Shown: positions 1-5,378 of the stretch, in pieces
Numbering within the stretch: position 1 is the first letter of the stretch
How the letters are laid out: every line of letters begins with the position of its first letter
DNA from: a virus
Length of the DNA stretch: 38,202 bases
IMG/VR virus record: IMGVR_UViG_3300025889_000339
Coordinates: 1-38,202 of that record
Strand: one strand, 5' to 3'
Notes under the pieces: model-generated
Told to the model about the DNA's origin: nothing
What the model saw: the letters and a program-made list of their open reading frames with translations, nothing else
Databases searched by the model: none
Position numbers and translations under genes: made by a program

Positions 1-1
1 C

Positions 2-190
2 ATCGATGTGCTACCGCTCGTTGTAGCTACGCAGGGTAGTTACGACGAGGAGGGCAACGAGCTGGTCGCACCCACGTATGTGGACGGTTATCACGTCAAT
101 GTCCGTGCGCTTGAGGGTGAGGACGGTGACACTCTCGCTGCTTATGCTGTAACGCCAGCGCCTAACACTCCAGCTAGGGTATGGGCCTAA
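2..190 (+). CDS. Small phage protein of unknown function, 5' end outside window
   Basis: The reading frame is open from the first base and ends at TAA 188-190, so only the last 62 residues are visible. The C-terminal pattern (DGYHVNV, then AYAVTPAPNTPARVWA) resembles short proteins common in tailed phages close to tail-fibre or lysis genes, which often end in a TP-x-TP-x-R-V-(W/F)-A motif. No catalytic motif or membrane segment is seen. An internal GTG at 8 could give a 60-residue product, but no ribosome binding site is visible before it. The next gene follows in the same direction, suggesting a late lysis or accessory operon. Function is unknown. Confidence 0.6.
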   Translation: MDVLPLVVATQGSYDEEGNELVAPTYVDGYHVNVRALEGEDGDTLAAYAVTPAPNTPARVWA

Positions 191-213
191 CCTCAAACAG
201 CGGGGAGGTAGGG

Positions 214-369
214 ATGATTACGATGGATGACTTTAAAGTTGGATTTGCAGCTGTAGCTGGATTGTTCAACTGGGCAGCTAACATTGACGTTGTGTTGCAG
301 CTACTGATCAGCATCGCATCTCTCGCCTACATCTGTTTGAAGATCCGAGAAATCCTGAGACGATACTAA
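214..369 (+). CDS. Small single-span membrane protein, possible holin or lysis accessory
   Basis: This 51-residue protein has a hydrophobic stretch in its second half (VVLQLLISIASLAYICL) followed by a short basic tail (KIREILRRY). That layout fits one transmembrane helix with a cytoplasmic basic end. The start at ATG 214 is chosen because GGGGAGG at 202-208 sits five bases before it. An ATG at 181 that overlaps the previous stop has no such site. Another ATG at 223 is also possible. It lies at the head of a run of tiny genes including another holin-like protein and a lipoprotein, so a role in lysis is plausible but inferred from context. Confidence 0.6.
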   Translation: MITMDDFKVGFAAVAGLFNWAANIDVVLQLLISIASLAYICLKIREILRRY

Positions 370-370
370 T

Positions 371-664
371 ATGGCTAAAAAGTCGCCTAAAGCTACGATG
401 AAGTGCGGGGAGGTCAGGCCGTCCACCAGACCCGGTAAGAAGATTATGAAGCTGTATTGCGTGGATGGCGGTAAGAAGCTGGTTCACGCTGGAGCTACAG
501 GCTACGGCAACAACTACAGTGACGCAGCTAGGAAGAGCTTTAAAGCTAGGCATAAGTGCGACTCAGCTAAGCCGGGGACAGCTAGGCACTTAGCCTGCAC
601 AGAACTGTGGACTAAGGGTGGCAGAGCTACCTCCAGTCCTAAATCACGTAAGGGTAAATACTAA
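371..664 (+). CDS. Small basic cysteine-containing phage protein of unknown function
   Basis: A 97-residue, strongly basic protein with three cysteines in its first two thirds and a fourth near residue 76. The middle contains GYGNNYSDAARKSF and the end is Lys/Ser/Gly rich (SPKSRKGKY). Similar small basic proteins with YSDxARKSFxARHKC-type cores occur near lysis or packaging genes of marine podoviruses, and none has an assigned role that I know. It starts two bases after the previous stop and is followed two bases later by another tiny basic gene. Binding of DNA or a polyanion is possible from charge alone. That is inference. Confidence 0.65.
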   Translation: MAKKSPKATMKCGEVRPSTRPGKKIMKLYCVDGGKKLVHAGATGYGNNYSDAARKSFKARHKCDSAKPGTARHLACTELWTKGGRATSSPKSRKGKY

Positions 665-665
665 T

Positions 666-767
666 ATGCACAACGGTAAGAAATGCGGCTGCGGCGGCAC
701 TAAGAAGATGTCTGCGAAGAAGAGCGGGAAGAAATCGGGCGGGAAAAAGTCCGGTAAAAAATACTGA
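666..767 (+). CDS. 33-residue Lys/Gly/Cys-rich peptide
   Basis: ATG 666 to TGA 765-767 encodes a peptide that begins MHNGKKCGCGG and continues with repeated KKSGKKSGGKKSGKK units. It is too short for routine gene calling. It fits exactly between its neighbours, one base after the preceding stop and one base before the next ATG at 769, which supports it being translated. The two cysteines (CGC) and the lysine repeats suggest a nucleic-acid or metal-binding micro-protein, but no function can be claimed. Confidence 0.5.
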   Translation: MHNGKKCGCGGTKKMSAKKSGKKSGGKKSGKKY

Positions 768-768
768 T

Positions 769-996
769 ATGGTTAAAACAAAAACATTCTGGGCCTCACT
801 CACCGCCATACTGGGCGCTGTTGGAGGTTTTTTCACTGGAGATCTGGCGCTAGCTGAGATGCTCCAGCTAATCGTTACCAGCACACTGGCACTGTTCATA
901 CGCCACGGCGTTCAGAAGGCTGAGGTAGCCGCCGAGAAGAAACCAGCTGGCAACTACGCTAGTGGTAGTGGCAGCTACAGCTACCGCCAGCAGTGA
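769..996 (+). CDS. Holin-like small membrane protein
   Basis: A 75-residue protein starting MVKTKTFWASLTAILGAVGGFF with two hydrophobic segments (about residues 7-24 and 28-44) and a hydrophilic C-terminus rich in Gly, Ser and Tyr. The opening K-(S/T)-KTFW-(T/A) followed by a glycine-rich helix is typical of a family of small phage membrane proteins often listed as holins. Holins make the inner-membrane lesion that releases lytic enzymes at the end of infection. The gene directly precedes the spanin-like pair, which fits a lysis cassette. The assignment rests on membrane topology and context. Confidence 0.6.
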   Translation: MVKTKTFWASLTAILGAVGGFFTGDLALAEMLQLIVTSTLALFIRHGVQKAEVAAEKKPAGNYASGSGSYSYRQQ

Positions 997-1208
997 TTAG
1001 CTGGTTTAAACTAATCAAGCAGCTGCTTGGGGCGATACCTGTCCTCAAGCAGCTTTTTGCATTTCTATGGCAGGAGTCCAAAAATGTTCACGCTGATAAA
1101 CGAAGACAGTCTAAGGATGACGAAGTGGATCGGCTTATTGCTGATGCTCTGGCTGATCCAGACGGGTTGCGTAACCACGAAGCTGGCCAACAGCGCAGCA
1201 CTGATTGA
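993..1208 (+). CDS. Small amphipathic protein, possible inner spanin partner
   Basis: The GTG at 993 overlaps the preceding stop (GTGA), and the frame runs to TGA 1206-1208, giving 71 residues. The N-terminus (WFKLIKQLLGAIPVLKQLFAFLW) is hydrophobic to amphipathic and could anchor or insert in the membrane. The rest is charged (KDDEVDRLIADAL, then ADPDGLR). The lipoprotein gene at 1084 starts inside this gene in another frame, as in the Rz/Rz1 arrangement, where an inner-membrane spanin gene overlaps the gene for the outer-membrane lipoprotein. It is shorter than typical Rz and a long periplasmic coiled coil is not obvious, so the assignment is tentative. Confidence 0.5.
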   Translation: MISWFKLIKQLLGAIPVLKQLFAFLWQESKNVHADKRRQSKDDEVDRLIADALADPDGLRNHEAGQQRSTD

Positions 1209-1323
1209 GCGCCACCCTCTGGGGTTTCGGCACGCTGTGAATGCCAGCCCAGAGGCTACGGAGTTTGTCCGTGACGCACTGAAGACCATCAATCAACTCG
1301 AATCAACGATAGAAGCGCACTAG
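1084..1323 (+). CDS. Small lipoprotein, Rz1-like outer spanin candidate
   Basis: This 79-residue protein carries a signal sequence of the lipoprotein kind: after 12 leading residues comes MTKWIGLLLMLWLIQTGC, a hydrophobic core ending in a lipobox-like IQTGC. Cleavage would leave a lipidated Cys near residue 29. The start at ATG 1084 is supported by AGGAG at 1072-1076, seven bases upstream. An alternative start is ATG 1117, nearer the hydrophobic core. The gene begins inside the previous gene in a different reading frame, the hallmark of Rz/Rz1 spanin pairs that fuse inner and outer membranes in the last step of lysis. Mature length of about 50 residues also fits outer spanins. Confidence 0.6.
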   Translation: MFTLINEDSLRMTKWIGLLLMLWLIQTGCVTTKLANSAALIERHPLGFRHAVNASPEATEFVRDALKTINQLESTIEAH

Positions 1324-1325
1324 CT

Positions 1326-1475
1326 ATGGCGTCTAAGAAACCAAAACCCACCAACCCCAGCCTGTATGCCAGCTGTAAAGCTCAGGCTAAGAAAAAATAC
1401 AAAGTCTATCCAAGCGCATACGCCAACGGCTGGCTGGTTCAATGCTATAAGAAGAAGGGCGGCAAGTATGCCTAA
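1326..1475 (+). CDS. Small basic phage protein with VYPSAYANGWLV core
   Basis: ATG 1326 to TAA 1473-1475 encodes 49 residues with NPSLYASCKAQAKKKYKVYPSAYANGWLVQCYKKKGG-type content. I recognise the core (SLYxxxKAxAKxKFKVYPSAYANxWLVxxYKKxGG) as widespread and strongly conserved in marine tailed phages, usually near packaging genes. Its function is not known to me. It is too short for routine gene calling. It starts two bases after the lipoprotein stop and overlaps the next gene (ATG 1468), so it sits inside a translationally linked row. Confidence 0.7.
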   Translation: MASKKPKPTNPSLYASCKAQAKKKYKVYPSAYANGWLVQCYKKKGGKYA

Positions 1476-1728
1476 GCCAATGCAGGGTCTAGCTAGGTGG
1501 TTTGCTGAAGAGTGGATTGATGTTCGCACCGGCAAGCCGTGCGGGAGGCAGAAGGGGGAGAGCAGGGGAACGCCCTACTGTCGCCCGAAGAAGCGGGTCA
1601 ACAGTAAGACCCCTAAGACAGCTGGCGAGATGAGCGCAGCTGAGAAGAGAAAGAAGATCTCCGAGAAGAAGCGTCTGGGCCAACCGGCTGGCAAGCCCAG
1701 ACGTGTCAGCCCTGCTAAGCGGAAGTAG
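1468..1728 (+). CDS. Small basic phage protein with WFAEEWIDVRTGKPCGR motif (DUF5872-like)
   Basis: An 86-residue protein starting at ATG 1468, which overlaps the end of the previous gene. A longer upstream extension in this frame would overlap most of that gene and is unlikely. The N-terminus has the pattern WFxEEWxDVxxGKPCGR followed by a second Cys in TPYCRPKKRV. The C-terminal half is Lys/Arg rich. This matches a family of small phage proteins that I associate with DUF5872, although the number is from memory. Two cysteines and two basic blocks would suit nucleic-acid or metal binding. The gene ends in a 14-base overlap with the convergent integrase gene. Confidence 0.65.
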   Translation: MPKPMQGLARWFAEEWIDVRTGKPCGRQKGESRGTPYCRPKKRVNSKTPKTAGEMSAAEKRKKISEKKRLGQPAGKPRRVSPAKRK

Positions 1729-2521
1729 TAGCTTTGTAGCTAGACAGTGATGGAGCCACTACCTTCGCTCCCTTCGCGTAGACGCGATGTATTGCCGAGC
1801 TGTTGTGGCCCAGTGCCACCATCGCCAGACGTTCTGGCATCCCTAGCTCGAACGCTCTCTCAGCCCACGCGTAGCGGTAGCTGTGGAGTGTCACACCCTC
1901 TATCCCCAGACGCTTGCACGCTCTGCGGAAGATCGACGCTCTGTCTTTACTGTGTAGTCGCTGGATATTGGGAAGAATGAATCCGCTTTTCCTGCCAGCG
2001 ATGGCTGAGTCGAGCAGTCTCCTTAGTTCTGGGCTGATGGCTTGAGCTGCACGCTGACCTGTTTTCATTCGGTTGTAGATGATCTCGTTCTGTCCTAGCA
2101 GTTCGATCTGGAAGGATGCGGCATCTGACTGGGCAGCGCCCGTTTCCCACAGGATCTCTAGGTAGATCCTCCACCTAATACTGTGAATGTTAGATTGCAA
2201 CCTGCGATGTTCCTCCTCCGTGATTCCACGCTTGGGTTTACGGACTATCTTAGGCCAGTATTTCTTAGGCAGCACAACGTGGGATCGGATGCCCAGTTCG
2301 ATGGCTAGTGACTGGAGGCTGGCGAGGTATTGCTGGGTCATTTGACCCCCGGCTTCCATCAGCTCCAGAAAGTCTGTGCCTGTGGTATTGTCGATGCGGG
2401 TTTGCTTCAGCTTGTTCCAGCGTTTCTTACTGAACTCGTGAAGTTTGCGCTGCTTTGTCGGGGCTTTGCCCGTGCTAGCGTAGATGGAGATCAAGCGATC
2501 CCAAGTTTGTTCGGTGTTCAT
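1715..2521 (-). CDS. int: Tyrosine recombinase (phage integrase) with a non-canonical box I
   Basis: A 268-residue protein. The C-terminal half has the tyrosine recombinase catalytic signature HSYR (His213, Arg216), LGH (His239) and a candidate nucleophile Tyr248 in HRVYAK, plus a Lys (153) in MKTG. The N-terminal half is a helical core-binding region. The box I motif, normally TG-x-R-x-S-E, reads TGAAQSD here (residues 127-133), so the first catalytic arginine is replaced by alanine. Length is slightly short of typical phage integrases (300-400). It would catalyse site-specific integration or excision between attP and attB. The gene is adjacent to a tRNA-Val-like segment, the likely attachment site. 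A perfect palindrome lies 21 bases upstream of its start. Confidence 0.85.
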   Translation of the reverse strand: MNTEQTWDRLISIYASTGKAPTKQRKLHEFSKKRWNKLKQTRIDNTTGTDFLELMEAGGQMTQQYLASLQSLAIELGIRSHVVLPKKYWPKIVRKPKRGITEEEHRRLQSNIHSIRWRIYLEILWETGAAQSDAASFQIELLGQNEIIYNRMKTGQRAAQAISPELRRLLDSAIAGRKSGFILPNIQRLHSKDRASIFRRACKRLGIEGVTLHSYRYAWAERAFELGMPERLAMVALGHNSSAIHRVYAKGAKVVAPSLSSYKATTSA

Positions 2522-2541
2522 AGCGGTTCATAGGTTGTTTT

Positions 2542-2553
2542 TTGTTGCAACAA
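2542..2553. promoter_or_regulatory. Perfect 12-bp palindrome upstream of integrase, operator candidate
   Basis: TTGTTGCAACAA is a perfect inverted repeat 21 bases before the integrase start codon. The half-site TGTTGCAA recurs at 3147-3154 in the control region of the leftward RHH gene. A shared regulator, such as one of the nearby RHH proteins, could bind both. That is inference. Confidence 0.45.
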
Positions 2554-2620
2554 CAGAACCAACCGGAGTAATTTCTCACCGCCTAATACGTGAGGTTCCT
2601 GTAACTTCGACCTTCCTCAA

Positions 2621-2692
2621 GCACGCTTAGCTCAGTGGTAGAGCACTGCCTTCACACGGCAGGAGTCGCTGGTTCGAACCCCACAATTAGGC
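2621..2692 (+). tRNA. tRNA-Val(CAC)-like segment with intact 5' half and broken 3' end; probable attachment site
   Basis: From 2621 the sequence reads as a bacterial tRNA-Val. It has a 7-base acceptor strand GCACGCT, TA, a D-arm (GCTC, AGTGGTA, GAGC), an anticodon stem CTGCC/GGCAG, and the anticodon loop TTCACAC with CAC at 2653-2655. A 5-base variable region and GCTGG-TTCGAAC of the T-arm follow. After about 2680 it stops matching: the T-stem should close with CCAGC but reads CCCAC, and the acceptor 3' strand should be AGCGTGC but reads AATTAGG. It is therefore unlikely to make a working tRNA. Its position beside the integrase suggests an att identity block. The phage would carry the 5' part of the host gene, which is unusual. 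Confidence 0.6.
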
Positions 2693-2756
2693 TCAGAGAG
2701 CCACCTCAGTTGTTCCGTTGGAAATTCTCTGGTTGTTAAAAACTTGATGGGGGCTT

Positions 2757-2771
2757 GGACAGGTATTGTCC
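2757..2771. promoter_or_regulatory. Inverted repeat upstream of rightward RHH gene
   Basis: GGACA-ggtat-TGTCC is a 5-bp inverted repeat with a 5-bp spacer, 27 bases before the ATG at 2799. It could be an operator for this small RHH gene. No clear sigma-70 promoter can be assigned around it. Confidence 0.3.
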
Positions 2772-2798
2772 CACCATCACAACTAGGATAAAATCATA

Positions 2799-2987
2799 AT
2801 GACAGACATTGAGTTCAGCGAGTATACGCCAATCACTTTGCCTTACGAGACTTCCCAGAAGCTCCGCCTGCTTTCGCAGGCTGCGGGAATGGGTCCGTCT
2901 GAATACTTAAATTCCCAGCTTCCTTCTGGATTGCGTGTTCCTGCTCAATCCAGTGATTTATCAAGTCAGTCTTTGTGTAACGACTGA
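2799..2987 (+). CDS. Ribbon-helix-helix (RHH) regulator candidate, rightward
   Basis: The 62-residue product contains TPITLPYETSQKL, then RLLSQAAGMGPSEYLNSQL. This follows the CopG/Arc pattern of a short beta strand (PITLP), helix A (YETSQKLRLLSQAAG) and helix B after a turn (GPSEYLNSQL). AGGA at 2785-2788 lies ten bases before the ATG. RHH proteins are dimeric repressors that insert paired beta strands in the major groove. The last 155 bases overlap the leftward RHH gene at 2833-3090, so the two are convergent with antisense 3' ends. Because it lies opposite a good gene it could be a shadow, but the RHH pattern lies in its own N-terminal half and argues otherwise. Confidence 0.45.
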   Translation: MTDIEFSEYTPITLPYETSQKLRLLSQAAGMGPSEYLNSQLPSGLRVPAQSSDLSSQSLCND

Positions 2988-3090
2988 CACGGCTGAGTTC
3001 TTCAAGTTTAGCGATTACGTCCTTATGCAAATAGAATGTCTGCGACTTCTTATTTGGGTTACGTCTTTTGTTGCTGTCTTTTTCTGGCAT
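2833..3090 (-). CDS. RHH regulator candidate, leftward
   Basis: The 85-residue protein has a basic N-terminus, then KSQTFYLHKDVIAKLEELSR and YTKTDLINHWIEQ. This is the RHH pattern: beta strand QTFYLH (about residues 17-22), helix A (23-37), turn, helix B (39-50). The C-terminal tail is low-complexity and basic (KAGGASGKSRKAK). It is probably a small DNA-binding repressor of the Arc/CopG type. No strong ribosome binding site is seen before its ATG. Its 122-bp upstream region, shared with the divergent RHH gene at 3213, holds two palindromes. This divergent pair beside an integrase recalls the Mnt/Arc immunity region of phage P22, but that parallel is inferred. Confidence 0.65.
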   Translation of the reverse strand: MPEKDSNKRRNPNKKSQTFYLHKDVIAKLEELSRVSRYTKTDLINHWIEQEHAIQKEAGNLSIQTDPFPQPAKAGGASGKSRKAK

Positions 3091-3146
3091 AACAAATTCG
3101 GTTCAGCCCAAGCCAAACCAACTACTTCAAAAAGTTTTTAATCCCG

Positions 3147-3166
3147 TGTTGCAAATTTTTACAACA
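3147..3166. promoter_or_regulatory. Near-perfect palindrome between divergent RHH genes
   Basis: This 20-bp element has arms TGTTG and CAACA with eight of ten base pairs symmetric. It shares TGTTGCAA with the palindrome upstream of the integrase (2543-2550). It lies 57 bases upstream of the leftward RHH start and is a good operator candidate. Confidence 0.45.
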
Positions 3167-3180
3167 TTTTTCTTTACCAC

Positions 3181-3194
3181 TGTGTAACTACACA
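3181..3194. promoter_or_regulatory. Perfect inverted repeat TGTGTA-AC-TACACA
   Basis: Six-bp arms with a 2-bp centre, located between the divergent RHH genes and 18 bases before the GTG at 3213. This is the size and symmetry expected of an RHH or other dimeric repressor site. Confidence 0.45.
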
Positions 3195-3212
3195 ATACAA
3201 CATAGCCAGAAC

Positions 3213-3377
3213 GTGACCACGCAACACAACGCTCCCAACCGACGATACAAAACAATAGCCGTAAACCACTCAGCGCACACACAGCTCACACGTTACTGCC
3301 TTAAGAACGGACTGAAGATTGGGCCAGTGGTAAGCAGGTGGATACAGGAGAAAATTAAGGAATCCAATGAGGGATGA
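3213..3377 (+). CDS. Short RHH regulator candidate, rightward (54 aa)
   Basis: A GTG start at 3213 gives 54 residues ending at TGA 3375-3377. The sequence shows YKTIAVNHSAHTQLTRYCL then GLKIGPVVSRWIQEKIKE, matching beta strand (YKTIAVN, about residues 12-18), helix A (19-33) and helix B (36-52) of the RHH fold. It is too short for routine gene calling. No ATG is available upstream in frame and no strong ribosome binding site is seen, so the exact start is uncertain. The end overlaps the next gene (ATG 3367) by 11 bases, suggesting translational coupling to the early operon. It is divergent from the RHH gene at 2833-3090 and may be the opposing regulator. Confidence 0.6.
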   Translation: MTTQHNAPNRRYKTIAVNHSAHTQLTRYCLKNGLKIGPVVSRWIQEKIKESNEG

Positions 3378-3615
3378 GGAAATTAGGGATCTGATCCGGT
3401 CTGAGTTTGACCGTGAGTTTACCAAAAAATTTAACGCTGGAATCCGTGAGCACAACCCAGATGGCACGAGGGGACTTTGGAGGATGGAGGTTCCAGCACT
3501 CATAGCGGCAGTGAAGGAGGAGGTTCACGATTTGTTGGCCTACATCACTGTGATTGAGAAGAGGCTCTTAGCCGCTGAAGCGGCTCAGGAAATGATAACG
3601 AAAAAAACAAAGTAA
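3367..3615 (+). CDS. Early phage protein of unknown function
   Basis: An 82-residue, highly charged and probably all-helical protein (RDEEIRDLIRSEFDREF at the start, then EVHDLLAYITVIEKRLL). The second half could form a short coiled coil. I do not recognise a family. It overlaps the end of the RHH gene and precedes the ssDNA-binding candidate by 15 bases, so it is likely co-transcribed as the second gene of the rightward early operon. Confidence 0.65.
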   Translation: MRDEEIRDLIRSEFDREFTKKFNAGIREHNPDGTRGLWRMEVPALIAAVKEEVHDLLAYITVIEKRLLAAEAAQEMITKKTK

Positions 3616-3630
3616 ATGAAGGAGAACGAT

Positions 3631-4140
3631 ATGTTCCTAACCGCAGAAGACACTGCAACAGCACCTAAGAAAGACTTCACCCCACATCCTAAAGGCCCGT
3701 GTAAGGGCGTATGTGTGGAGGTGGTCACAATCAATAAGAAGACTGGGCTACCGTTCAGTAAGACGACCAAAGAGGGTGAGACCAAGCAGCAGATCATTCT
3801 GGTTTTTCAGACTGATAAGATGGTCGAGGTAGAGGAGGGGAAGAAGGAGCACTGCGTTCATTGGGAGTGGTTCAACATTCCTCAGACGATAGCTAACGAG
3901 AACGGGAAGCTGCATAAGTTCTTCCGAGACTGGGAAGTGCCTATCAAAAACTACCCTACTCAGGATTCATTCGAGGAAGAGGTTGTTGGTAAACCTGCCT
4001 ATTTAGTGTTCACCCACAACAAGTCCACCGATGGAACCAAGATTTACAGCAATCTCACCAGCTGCACCGCGGTGGAAGATCCCGCCGAGGCGTTCGTGGC
4101 TACGGACTATCGCCCATACAACGATAAGGTCGCGTTCTAA
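3631..4140 (+). CDS. Putative single-stranded DNA-binding / replication accessory protein
   Basis: The start at ATG 3631 is chosen because AAGGAG at 3619-3624 lies six bases upstream; an earlier ATG at 3616 lies within that site. The 169-residue protein begins with a proline-rich approach (DFTPHPKGPCKGV) and then alternating beta-type segments (VCVEVVTI, KQQIILVFQTD, HCVHWEWFNI). An acidic or aromatic turn (FRDW) and PAYLVFTHNKS follow. This order resembles the small phage replication proteins with an RPA/OB-like fold that are thought to coat ssDNA. The position immediately before two nucleases and a replication initiator supports that role. No catalytic motif is seen. Confidence in the exact function is moderate. 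Confidence 0.55.
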   Translation: MFLTAEDTATAPKKDFTPHPKGPCKGVCVEVVTINKKTGLPFSKTTKEGETKQQIILVFQTDKMVEVEEGKKEHCVHWEWFNIPQTIANENGKLHKFFRDWEVPIKNYPTQDSFEEEVVGKPAYLVFTHNKSTDGTKIYSNLTSCTAVEDPAEAFVATDYRPYNDKVAF

Positions 4141-4144
4141 GGCT

Positions 4145-5017
4145 ATGTTTCTCTCAGCTCAACCAGACACCAGAACCAGAGAGCTGAACAGTGATGGGGG
4201 CGGTCATTGGTATCACACTGATGGCCGTCCTCAGCACACTGTCCTCTCTAAAGACGGTAAGCCTCGCAACACCACCAAACGCGATGCTCGTAAGCTAGGG
4301 TTATTCCCCAGCGTTACGACCATAACTAAGGTGATAGCCAACCCGTCTCTGGATCGGTGGAAGCAGCAGCAGATCTTCAATGCTTGCATAGCCAACCCGC
4401 TAAAGTCTGGCGATGAGCTTGGTGAGTATGAGAGTCGTGTGCGTGCATTCGCCCAGAAGAAGATGGTGGATGCTAGGGCATTCGGGAGCCTGTTCCACGC
4501 AGCTATTGATGAGCTGAATAAGACAGGTTTTCTGACCGAGGAATACAACGAGGTTAAACCGTTTGTTCAGCACTACATCCAGTGGACCCGTGATGAGCAG
4601 GTTCAGTTTCTGGACACAGAGTTTACTGCCGTTAACGAGAGGTTGGGATACGCCGGTCAGGTAGACGCACTAGCGGTAGTGGGTGGAAAGCTGACCCTAC
4701 TGGACTACAAAACGCAGGACGTTAAGGAGGACAGTAAGGGTCAGCTGAAACCTAACTGGTATGAGAGTTGGATCTGGCAGCTGGCTGCATACAAAAACGC
4801 TAGCTGGCCCAACAAGCCTAGGAAGATCCAGCAGGTGATGTCAGTGGTGCTCTGCTCGCAGGCTCCGTGCTATCCGATCACGAAGATCTGGACGACTGAA
4901 GAAGTCGCTGATGCGTGGAAGGTATTCCAAGCAGCCAACCAGATCTGGCAGCTCACCAACTCATTCGATCCAGCAGCCAACTCTAGGGAGGTAGCAGATG
5001 GGCAAGTCGCAGCGTGA
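4145..5017 (+). CDS. PD-(D/E)XK exonuclease, Cas4/RecB-like
   Basis: A 290-residue protein starting at ATG 4145. The frame is open further upstream, but that part overlaps the previous gene in another frame and is not expected to be coding. Motifs of the RecB/Cas4-type nuclease fold are visible: FGSLFHAAIDE with His118, a GQVDAL loop with Asp174, LLDYKT with Asp187 and Lys189, and a downstream WQLAAYK helix equivalent to the QxxxY motif. Such enzymes degrade or process DNA ends in phage recombination or host DNA breakdown. It follows the ssDNA-binding candidate and its end overlaps the next nuclease gene by 20 bases. Confidence 0.75.
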   Translation: MFLSAQPDTRTRELNSDGGGHWYHTDGRPQHTVLSKDGKPRNTTKRDARKLGLFPSVTTITKVIANPSLDRWKQQQIFNACIANPLKSGDELGEYESRVRAFAQKKMVDARAFGSLFHAAIDELNKTGFLTEEYNEVKPFVQHYIQWTRDEQVQFLDTEFTAVNERLGYAGQVDALAVVGGKLTLLDYKTQDVKEDSKGQLKPNWYESWIWQLAAYKNASWPNKPRKIQQVMSVVLCSQAPCYPITKIWTTEEVADAWKVFQAANQIWQLTNSFDPAANSREVADGQVAA

Positions 5018-5378
5018 GAAGGGCAAACGCGGTGAGCGTATGTGGCGGGATATGCTGAGGCAGATGGGCTTCAATCCTGCCACTACCTACCGCTCCAGCC
5101 AATTCAGCGGGAAGGCTCCTGACGGCTCTTCTGCGGACGTTGTTTGCGCTGAGCTACCCAGTATCCACTGGGAGGTGAAAAACGTCGAGAGACTCAATAT
5201 TTGGGGCGCTTATATGCAAGCGAAGATGGACTGCGCTGGGAAGATGCCAGTCGTCGCACACACGAAGAACCAATTCGGTTGGCTTGTCACGCTTAGTGGC
5301 GAGGATTTCCTAAGTATCATCAGTCGTTCAGATCTAGTGGAGAGGGTTGGAGAAGATGCTGATCGAGATCCCAGATGA
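4998..5378 (+). CDS. Holliday-junction-resolvase-like PD-(D/E)XK nuclease
   Basis: A 126-residue protein with a good start: AGGGAGG at 4985-4991 lies six bases before ATG 4998. It has the signature of small resolvase-like nucleases. It opens with KGKRGER (Glu13), has an ADV segment (Asp47), then WEVKNVERLN, where Glu59 and Lys61 form the E-x-K pair, and a late PVVAHTKNQFGWLVTL strand. Similar phage proteins act on branched recombination or packaging intermediates, or are listed simply as PDDEXK endonucleases. It sits between another nuclease and the replication initiator, consistent with the replication/recombination module. Confidence 0.75.
   Translation: MGKSQREKGKRGERMWRDMLRQMGFNPATTYRSSQFSGKAPDGSSADVVCAELPSIHWEVKNVERLNIWGAYMQAKMDCAGKMPVVAHTKNQFGWLVTLSGEDFLSIISRSDLVERVGEDADRDPR

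Noticed and set aside
2581-2692. Full-length tRNA using GCCTAAT/ATTAGGC as acceptor stem
   Set aside because: The 5' strand would lie 40 bases upstream of the D-arm, needing an unheard-of insertion. GCACGCT at 2621 is the normal acceptor position.
4031-4144. Upstream extension of the Cas4/RecB-like nuclease
   Set aside because: The extra residues are basic and low in structure, and overlap the ssDNA-binding candidate in another frame. ATG 4145 fits better.
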